Below are positions 52,262 through 64,000 of a stretch of DNA of 64,000 nt, piece after piece (within the stretch, counting starts at the first letter, position 1; every line of letters starts with the position of its first letter). Location: assembly GCA_054601695.1 (NCBI GenBank), contig BAAHQB010000087.1:496001-560000 (forward strand). Reading direction: 5' to 3'. Under the pieces are notes generated by a model. The model saw only the letters and a program-made list of their open reading frames with translations, did not search any database and was not told the DNA's origin. The stretch is from Amorphochlora amoebiformis. Taxonomy: Eukaryota > Cercozoa > Chlorarachniophyceae. A program made the translations under genes and the position numbers.

Positions 52262-52557
52262 TACATAATGAGGTGTATTATATACCTGCCTCGTGTTCAA
52301 CATACTTGGATGCTTGTGATGAACCCTAATATATATATATATATATATATATTTCTATATATATATATATACTTACATGTATAACTAATTCCACGTCGCT
52401 GTACTTAGGCTTAGCGCAACCAATATGTATATGTATATATATATATATATGTGTATACATGTATATATATATATATATAGCTGTACTTAGCCTTAGTGCA
52501 AACAATATATACATATATATATATATATATATCCTTAGTGTAAACAATATATACATA

Positions 52558-52599
<42 letters not shown>

Positions 52600-52682
52600 G
52601 TATTTACCTTGGTAATCTTCCTTACAGTTTTACATCGACGATAAACCTCAACTGGAGTTCTTTTTGGCTATATATGCATATA

Positions 52683-52724
<42 letters not shown>

Positions 52725-52740
52725 ATTTTATACATATATG

Positions 52741-52779
<39 letters not shown>

Positions 52780-52844
52780 GTATACAAATATGTTTTTATT
52801 TATGTATGTGTGTACATACGCACGCATCTATTTGTATACATATG

Positions 52845-52878
<34 letters not shown>

Positions 52879-52882
52879 TATG

Positions 52883-52959
<77 letters not shown>

Positions 52960-52993
52960 TATCTAAATATACATACACACACACACATGTATA

Positions 52994-53027
<34 letters not shown>

Positions 53028-53079
53028 ATAATATTATCTAAATATACATACACACACACATATATATATATACACACAC

Positions 53080-53123
<44 letters not shown>

Positions 53124-53176
53124 AACACACAGACACACATATATATATATACATATATATATTCACATGTATATAT

Positions 53177-53213
<37 letters not shown>

Positions 53214-53297
53214 AAAACATTATTACCTATGTACGTATAAAATAAACACTAATGTATTACCTCAATCAGTGATAAATGCATGTATATGTATATGCAC

Positions 53298-53334
<37 letters not shown>

Positions 53335-53361
53335 ATATATATATTACCTATATACGGAATC

Positions 53362-53415
<54 letters not shown>

Positions 53416-53463
53416 CCTCAATCAGGGATATCCGTTTCACTTCAACTCGACTGATATAATATA

Positions 53464-53498
<35 letters not shown>

Positions 53499-53583
53499 GT
53501 ATGTACATATATAATATGTATATATACATATATATATACATACATACCATACGTATACAAACAAAGACATTTCATTAGACTAC

Positions 53584-53628
<45 letters not shown>

Positions 53629-54832
53629 AAAATTCGCCTAAATGAACACATTACTCCTAACCCTATTCCCTATACTTAAAAATCCAAATTCTGAATCCAG
53701 GCCTAACCCTAACCGTAACCCTAACCCTAATCCGGATCCTAACTCCAACCGTAACCCTAACCCTAACCCAAACTCTAACTCCAACCGTAACCCTAACCCT
53801 AACCCTAACTCTAACCCTAACCCTAACTCCAACCGAGTCAATGGTTCTCGGACTGAGACACGTGCTGAATAATCTAATCCTAACTCCAACCGGAACCCTA
53901 CACCCTAACCCTAACTCTAACCCTAACTCACACTGTAACCCTAAACCCTAACCCTAACTCCCAACTGTAACCCCAACCCTAACTCTAACCCTAACTCAAC
54001 TGTAACCCTAACCCCAACTCCAACCATAACTCACACCGTAACCCTAGCCCTAACTCTAACCCCAACCCTAACTCCAAATGTAACCCTAACCCTAACCCTA
54101 ACTCTAACCCTAACTCAACTGTAACCCTAACCCTAACTCCAACCCTAACCCTAACTCACACCGTAACCAAAACCCTAACTCTAACCCCAACCTAACCCAA
54201 ACTCTAACCCTAACTCAACTGTAACCCTAACCCTAACTCTAACCCTAACCCTAACTCTAACCCTAACCCAAAATCTAACCCGAACCCAAACTTCAACTGT
54301 AACCCTAACCCTAATCCTAACTCTAACCCTAACTCCAACTGTAACCCTAACCCTAACTCTGACCCTAACCCTAACTCACACCGTAACTCTAACCCTAACT
54401 CTAACACCAAACCTAACTCCAACCTGACTAACCCTAACTCCAACCGCAACTAACTAACCCTAACCCTAACTCTAACCCTAACCCAAACTCCAACTGTAAC
54501 CCTAACCCTAACCCTAACTCTTAACTCTAAGCCTAACTCAAACTGTAATCCTAACCCTAACCCTTTAACCCTAACCCTAACCTAACCCAAACTCACACCG
54601 TAACCCTAACCCTAAATCTTAACACCTGACCCAAACTCCACTATAACCCAAACTCTAACGCTAACCCTAACCCTAACCCTAACCCTAACCCAAACTGAAT
54701 AGTAACCCTAACCCTAACCTAACCCTAACCCAAACTCCAACTGTAACCCTAATCCTAACTGAAATTAGAAGGTCTTACCTTGTGAGAGATTTGTTGTTGT
54801 AAGTGTCTATTGCCGGTTTTAACTTTCCATGT
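49316..54832 (-). CDS. Gene G: unrecognised basic protein, nine exons found, 5' end missing
   Basis: Exons 54832-54779, 53450-53417, 52667-52608, 52409-52377, 52325-52286, 52182-52134, 50612-50557, 50010-49969 and 49362-49316 join in one phase (entry phase 2, 138 codons to TGA at 49318-49316). The readable peptide includes [91 protein letters not shown] and ends [11 protein letters not shown] know no family with this pattern. The first exon must lie upstream and was not found. The large first intron (53451-54778) holds a 1.1-kb telomere-like array. Several of its exons have truncated copies in neighbouring introns. The last exon is the weakest call. Confidence 0.5.
51573..51840 (-). repeat. 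Interstitial telomere-like array, CCCTAA orientation
   Basis: Runs of perfect CCCTAA (about 51688-51738 and 51795-51837) broken by variants. It lies in an intron of gene G between exons 52182-52134 and 50612-50557. Confidence 0.9.
53690..54765 (-). repeat. Degenerate telomere-like array, CCCTAA orientation, 1.1 kb
   Basis: CCCTAACCCTAA alternates with CTCTAA and with CCAACTGTAAC-type variants, giving a higher-order pattern. It fills most of the first known intron of gene G. The ORFs with PNPN or LGLEL repeats are translated repeat, not genes. Confidence 0.9.
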
Positions 54833-55080
54833 CTGAGTAGAGTATATATATTTATATATATATATGTATATATAGTATATATAATACATATATATATATA
54901 TATATATTTCTCAATATATATATATATATGTATATATATGTGTATATATATTTATATATTAATATGTGTATGTATGTATATGTATATTATCGGTACCTGT
55001 TAGCTTGTGCGAACGTTCATGTATTTGAATTAGGATGTGTATATATTATACATATATATATTATATATATATATATATAT

Positions 55081-55118
<38 letters not shown>

Positions 55119-55141
55119 AACACTATGACATATATATATAT

Positions 55142-55204
<63 letters not shown>

Positions 55205-55209
55205 TGTAT

Positions 55210-55280
55210 ATATGCGGGAGGGAGGAGAGACACACGGAAATAAGAGACATACACACAGACAGATAGAGAGAGAGACTGAA

Positions 55281-55313
<33 letters not shown>

Positions 55314-55315
55314 CT

Positions 55316-55350
<35 letters not shown>

Positions 55351-55417
55351 AAAGACAGAGAGACACACACACACACACAGGGAGAGAGAGACAGTAAAAG
55401 AGAGAGATAGAGAGACT

Positions 55418-55454
<37 letters not shown>

Positions 55455-55507
55455 TGAGAGAGAAAGCGGGAGGGAAATAGAAAGAGGGGCAGAGTGAGGA
55501 TAGGGAT

Positions 55508-55538
<31 letters not shown>

Positions 55539-55860
55539 GAGAGTGCGAGAGAAAGAGATTGATACCGAAAAAGAGAGGGATGAGATGGAAAGAGAGAGAT
55601 AGAGAGAGAAAGGGAAAGAGAGAGAGGACACAGAGAGGGAGAGAGAGAGAAAGACAGAGAGCGAGAGCGGGAGGGAAATAGAGAGAACGAGAGAAAGAGA
55701 GAGAGAGCGAGAGAAAAATAGAGAGAGAGCGAGAGCAAGGGAGAGAGAGAAAAAGAGAGAAAGAGACGAAGAGAGAGAGAGAGAGAGAGAGAGTGGGAGA
55801 AAGAGAGCGAGAGGGAGAGAGAGAAGAGGGTAGCAGAGAGATCTAGACAAATAAGTAAGT
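55210..55860 (+). repeat. (GAGA)n purine block
   Basis: About 650 bp of imperfect GA repeat. On the minus strand it is open for more than 250 codons of Ser/Leu in two frames, with no supporting gene features. A second GA block is at 56010-56245. Confidence 0.9.
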
Positions 55861-55914
55861 AAGCACAAAGTGAGAAAAACTCAGATAAAGTTGGTAACAA
55901 TTTGGTGAATTCAC

Positions 55915-56011
55915 CTAAATGGAACCCTGAATGACGGGACTGAAATCGTTTTGCGCATGAGGTGCGGGCTCTCCGCGCTCGATGGAATTTCTATCACAAC
56001 CGTCTGTGCGT
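55915..56011 (+). other. Possible isolated exon between the two GA blocks
   Basis: A unique GC-balanced island reads on the plus strand as NDGTEIVLRMRCGLSALD and on to CAWS, followed by a GTTAAG donor at 56012. No acceptor was found upstream, so it could be a first exon starting at the internal Met. It cannot be tied to a gene. Confidence 0.25.
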
Positions 56012-56341
56012 GGTCAGGTTAAGAGAGCGAGAGGGACACAAAAAGAGCGAGAGAAAGAGAGAGAGAGAGAGCAAGAGAAAGAGAGAGAGAGAGAGCAAGA
56101 GAAAGAGAGAGAGAAAGAGAAAGAGAGCATGAGAGCGAAAGAGAGCGAGGGAGAGCAAGAGAGCGAGAGAGAAAAAAGAGACAAAGAGAGAGAGAGAGAA
56201 GGAGGAGAAAGAGAGCGGGAGGGAGAGAAGAGGGTGGCAGAGAGATGGTTTTTGTCTTGAGTCTTACGGTTAGGATTGTGATTAGGATTATGGTCTGTTT
56301 AGGGTTATATAGGTAATGTTTTGTGATTGGTATTGATTTTG

Positions 56342-56374
<33 letters not shown>

Positions 56375-56408
56375 TATATGTATATATATTATAATATTAA
56401 TTTAATAC

Positions 56409-60685
<4,277 letters not shown>

Positions 60686-60723
60686 CTAAAACATACAGAT
60701 TAGGACTACCGTTGTATAACATA

Positions 60724-60825
60724 CATATGCGAGGGTTAGGGTTAGAGTTAGAGTTTGGATTAGGGTTAGGGTCAGGGTTAGGGAGTTCGGATTAGGGTTA
60801 GGGTTAGGGTTAGGGTTCAGATGTT
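60724..60825 (+). repeat. Short telomere-like array, TTAGGG orientation
   Basis: About 100 bp of TTAGGG with AGAGTT and GGATTA variants, bounded by (TA)n to its right. Confidence 0.85.
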
Positions 60826-60930
60826 TTGGTGAGATATGTGAACGTGTATATATATATATATATATATATATTTCGTATACATGTATGTATATATAGGTGC
60901 GCACATATATACATACATATATATATATAT

Positions 60931-60967
<37 letters not shown>

Positions 60968-60978
60968 CAAGCTCAATA

Positions 60979-61033
<55 letters not shown>

Positions 61034-61083
61034 CTAAAAGATAAACACCTTAACCCTGACCCTAGTCCTATTAGGATTAAATA

Positions 61084-61125
<42 letters not shown>

Positions 61126-61171
61126 AACAAGTTAACTCTAATCCTAGCCCTATTAGGATTATATATATATA

Positions 61172-61207
<36 letters not shown>

Positions 61208-61255
61208 TAAAAGATAAACACCTTAACCCCCTACTAGGATTATATATATGTATAT

Positions 61256-61324
<69 letters not shown>

Positions 61325-61424
61325 CAAGAGATAAACACCTTAACCCTAACTCTAGCCCTATTAGAATTACCGTAACTATTCGGAAACCCTGATATATACA
61401 TATATATATATACACACACACATA

Positions 61425-61458
<34 letters not shown>

Positions 61459-61545
61459 ATATATACCTAAAAGATGAACACCTTAACCCTAATCCTAGCC
61501 CTATTAGAATTACCGTAACTATTCGTTAACCCTGACTATTAGGGG
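61034..61545 (-). repeat. Five-copy interspersed unit with CTTAACCCTAA core, separated by (TA)n
   Basis: A unit of about 35-75 bp (AAAAGATAAACACC, CTTAACCCTAA, CCTATTAGGATTA, sometimes ACCGTAACTATTCG) recurs near 61034, 61118, 61206, 61325 and 61465. Each copy is bordered by (TA)n. It resembles the exon array of gene H in layout, but I see no convincing coding frame. Confidence 0.75.
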
Positions 61546-61658
61546 TATATACATATATTGTATATATATGTTATATATATATATATATATATTATATGTA
61601 TATATATATGTAAATACATACTATATATATATATATATATATGTAAATACATACCATG

Positions 61659-61726
<68 letters not shown>

Positions 61727-61760
61727 CATACACAAACACACACACACACACACACGCACA

Positions 61761-61795
<35 letters not shown>

Positions 61796-62359
61796 TTAGA
61801 ATACGTAATATACATATATAGATGTCTAGGTATATATATATATAATATATATGTAATATACATATATATATATATGTATATACATATAATATACATACTA
61901 TATCCCTACACACGTATAAATACACATACAAACATCCACAAACAACTACAAGCACGTATACATATCGAAAATATACATAAACATATATTAACATATCTAA
62001 ATAAAGTATATGGTATATATCTATCCTAAGATATTCACACACACACATAAAATAAAATAAAATAAAATAAACATACACATAAAATAAAAAATAAAACATA
62101 TTACTTCGCTTCCATTCAGCGAAGTTACAGACAGCGGTGATAAATCGATAAGCGCCTTAACATCTATATATATATATATATTTACATATAAATAAACACA
62201 TATATATATATATTTACACACACATATATATATATATATATTTATATGGTAAGTAGCTGTTTAAAGTATCATATATATATACATACATATATATATATAT
62301 ATTATATACAGTAAAATTAATACTTAGAATAATACTTAAAATTAGAATTATGACTAGTA

Positions 62360-63160
62360 TCAGGTCGGTTAGGGTTAGGGTTAGGGTTAGGGTTAGGATT
62401 AGGGTTAGGGTTATGATCAGATTTGGTCGGGATTAGGTAAGATTAGATTAACGTTAGGATTAGGTATGGGTTAGGGTTGCGTTAGGGTTAGGTTTGGGTT
62501 AGGGCTTACGGTTACGTTAGGATTAGGATTAGGTTAGGGTTAGGTTAGGGTTGAAGTTTAGGGTTACGTTAGGGTTAGATTAGGTTCGGGTTTGGATTAC
62601 GCGTGGGTTTGCGTTAGGGTCAGGTTGGATTGGATTAGGGTTAGGGTTGTTTGGATTAGGGTTAGGGTCAGCTTTGGGTTGGGATTAGGTTAGGGTTAGG
62701 GTTAGGATTAGGGTTTTATTATGTTAGGGTTAGATCGGGACTATGGTTAGGTTATTTTAGGGTTAGGGTTAGGTTAGGTTAGGGTTAGGTTAGGGTATGG
62801 TCAGGTTCTTCTTTGGATTAGGTCGGGGTTAGGGTTAGGGTTAGGGTTAGGTTTAGGATTAGGGGTTAGGATTTAGGGTTTGGGTCAGCTTTGGGTTAGG
62901 GTTAGGGTTAGGGTTAGGGTCTGGTTTGGGTTGGGATTAGGTTAGGGTTAGGGTTAGGATTAGAGTTTTATTTAGGTTAGGGTTAGGTTAGGTTAGGGTT
63001 AGGGTTCGGTTAGGCTACGGTTGTGTTAGGGTTAGTTCAGGTTTGGGGAGGATTAGGTTGGGGTTAGGTTTAGGGTTAGGGTTAGGGTAGGGTTAGGGTT
63101 AGGTTAGGGTTAGGGTTAGGTTAGGGTTAGGGTTAGGTTAGGGTTAGGGTTACTGAGTAT
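62360..63160 (+). repeat. Telomere-like array, TTAGGG orientation, 0.8 kb
   Basis: Mixed TTAGGG, GTTAGG and GGATTA variants with TTGGGTT interruptions, ending just before a unique GGGGAAGCCGTGG segment. The orientation is opposite to the arrays at 51.6-54.8 kb. Confidence 0.9.
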
Positions 63161-63169
63161 TTTCTGGGG

Positions 63170-63222
63170 AAGCCGTGGAGTAGAGGGAGGAGAGGGTCTG
63201 AGCATATATATATATATATATG

Positions 63223-63263
<41 letters not shown>

Positions 63264-63389
63264 GTATAGATGTATATGGGTTAGGTTAAGAGTTATATAT
63301 ATATGTGTATATTATATATATATATATATAAATATATATGTGTATATATGTGTGTATATATATAAAGACATACATACGTATACAATACG

Positions 63390-63446
<57 letters not shown>

Positions 63447-63499
63447 TGAATAGGAATACACACACACAGATACATGTACATATATGTATATATGTGTAT

Positions 63500-63535
<36 letters not shown>

Positions 63536-63551
63536 CATATATATGTATATA

Positions 63552-63618
<67 letters not shown>

Positions 63619-63823
63619 ATACATACATACATATACATATTACATAGTAATACACACACACATACACATATATATACACATATATATATATATATAAATA
63701 TGTACACATACATATATAAATATATATATCTACACATATATATATATATACACATATATGTATATATATACACATATACATATATATATATATATATATT
63801 TACATAAATATATATATATATAT

Positions 63824-63870
<47 letters not shown>

Positions 63871-63890
63871 TGTATATATATATCACTCCA
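63170..63890. repeat. (TA)n and (CA)n block near the right edge
   Basis: Nothing but microsatellite and short AT-rich spacers. No exon found. Confidence 0.8.
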
Positions 63891-63901
63891 TAGTCCTAGG
63901 G

Positions 63902-63945
63902 CTTCCACGCGGGCTCCCACGCGGGCTCCCACGCGGGCTCCCATT
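63902..63945. repeat. GC-rich 12-bp tandem repeat (CCCACGCGGGCT)
   Basis: Three full copies in an otherwise AT-rich end of the window. Open on both strands (GARV repeats on minus, LPRG repeats on plus), with AG before it on the minus strand at 63952. Possibly part of an exon. Confidence 0.6.
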
Positions 63946-64000
63946 CCGTATCTAAAGGTTATATTATATATATACATATGTACTAAATATATATGTACAC

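Noticed and set aside
53638-54449. ORFs with PNPN or LGLEL repeats
   Set aside because: Translated telomere-like repeat.
55080-55900. 260-270-codon Ser/Leu ORFs on the minus strand
   Set aside because: Imperfect (GA)n read as (TC)n; two overlapping frames are open at once, with no other gene signal.

Overview
The window is nuclear DNA of an intron-rich eukaryote. Genes are split into exons mostly 30-120 nt long with GT-AG borders. Nearly every intron and intergenic gap is filled with long (TA)n microsatellite. No bacterial operons, tRNA or rRNA were seen. Interstitial arrays of TTAGGG/CCCTAA and variants suggest a TTAGGG-type telomere. I cannot name the organism; a protist or alga is my guess from the divergence of the proteins. 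The gene models below were built by hand from reading frame, splice sites and phase. Most of the six-frame ORFs rich in Y/I or H/T are translated microsatellite, not genes.

Layout, left to right: (A) minus-strand membrane protein, 3950 to beyond the left edge. (B) Plus-strand DOCK-family Rho/Rac guanine-nucleotide exchange factor, 4126-32720, reconstructed as 61 exons with consistent phase (about 1814 aa, DHR-1 and DHR-2 domains). It carries a 1.1-kb LTR mini-element in intron 32 and a solo LTR of the same family in intron 50. (C) Minus-strand ankyrin-repeat/SAM protein, 37871-33702. (D) Plus-strand GINS subunit Psf3, 38073-38963, five exons. (E) Minus-strand RS-rich protein with a hydrophobic N-terminus, 45762-40082. 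(F) Plus-strand secretory/membrane protein with a Gly-Lys repeat before a transmembrane helix, 46239-48806. (G) Minus-strand unknown gene, 54832-49316. (H) Minus-strand Lys/Arg-rich gene, about 60685-56409, with an array of five 42-nt exon copies. From 60.7 kb to the right edge there are mainly telomere-like repeats, a five-copy CTTAACCCTAA-containing unit and (TA)n.

The first six genes alternate in orientation, as three divergent pairs A/B, C/D and E/F with start-to-start gaps of roughly 175-480 bp. They share no evident pathway: Rho-family signalling (B), adaptor scaffolding (C) and DNA replication (D) sit next to genes of unknown function.

The most unusual signal is structural. Again and again a truncated copy of an exon end, with its splice site, lies in the adjacent intron, bounded by (TA)n. 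Exon heads are echoed upstream and exon tails downstream. Gene H shows the complete form: a 42-nt exon repeated five times with TA introns between copies. This looks like ongoing exon duplication and decay through recombination or slippage between TA tracts.
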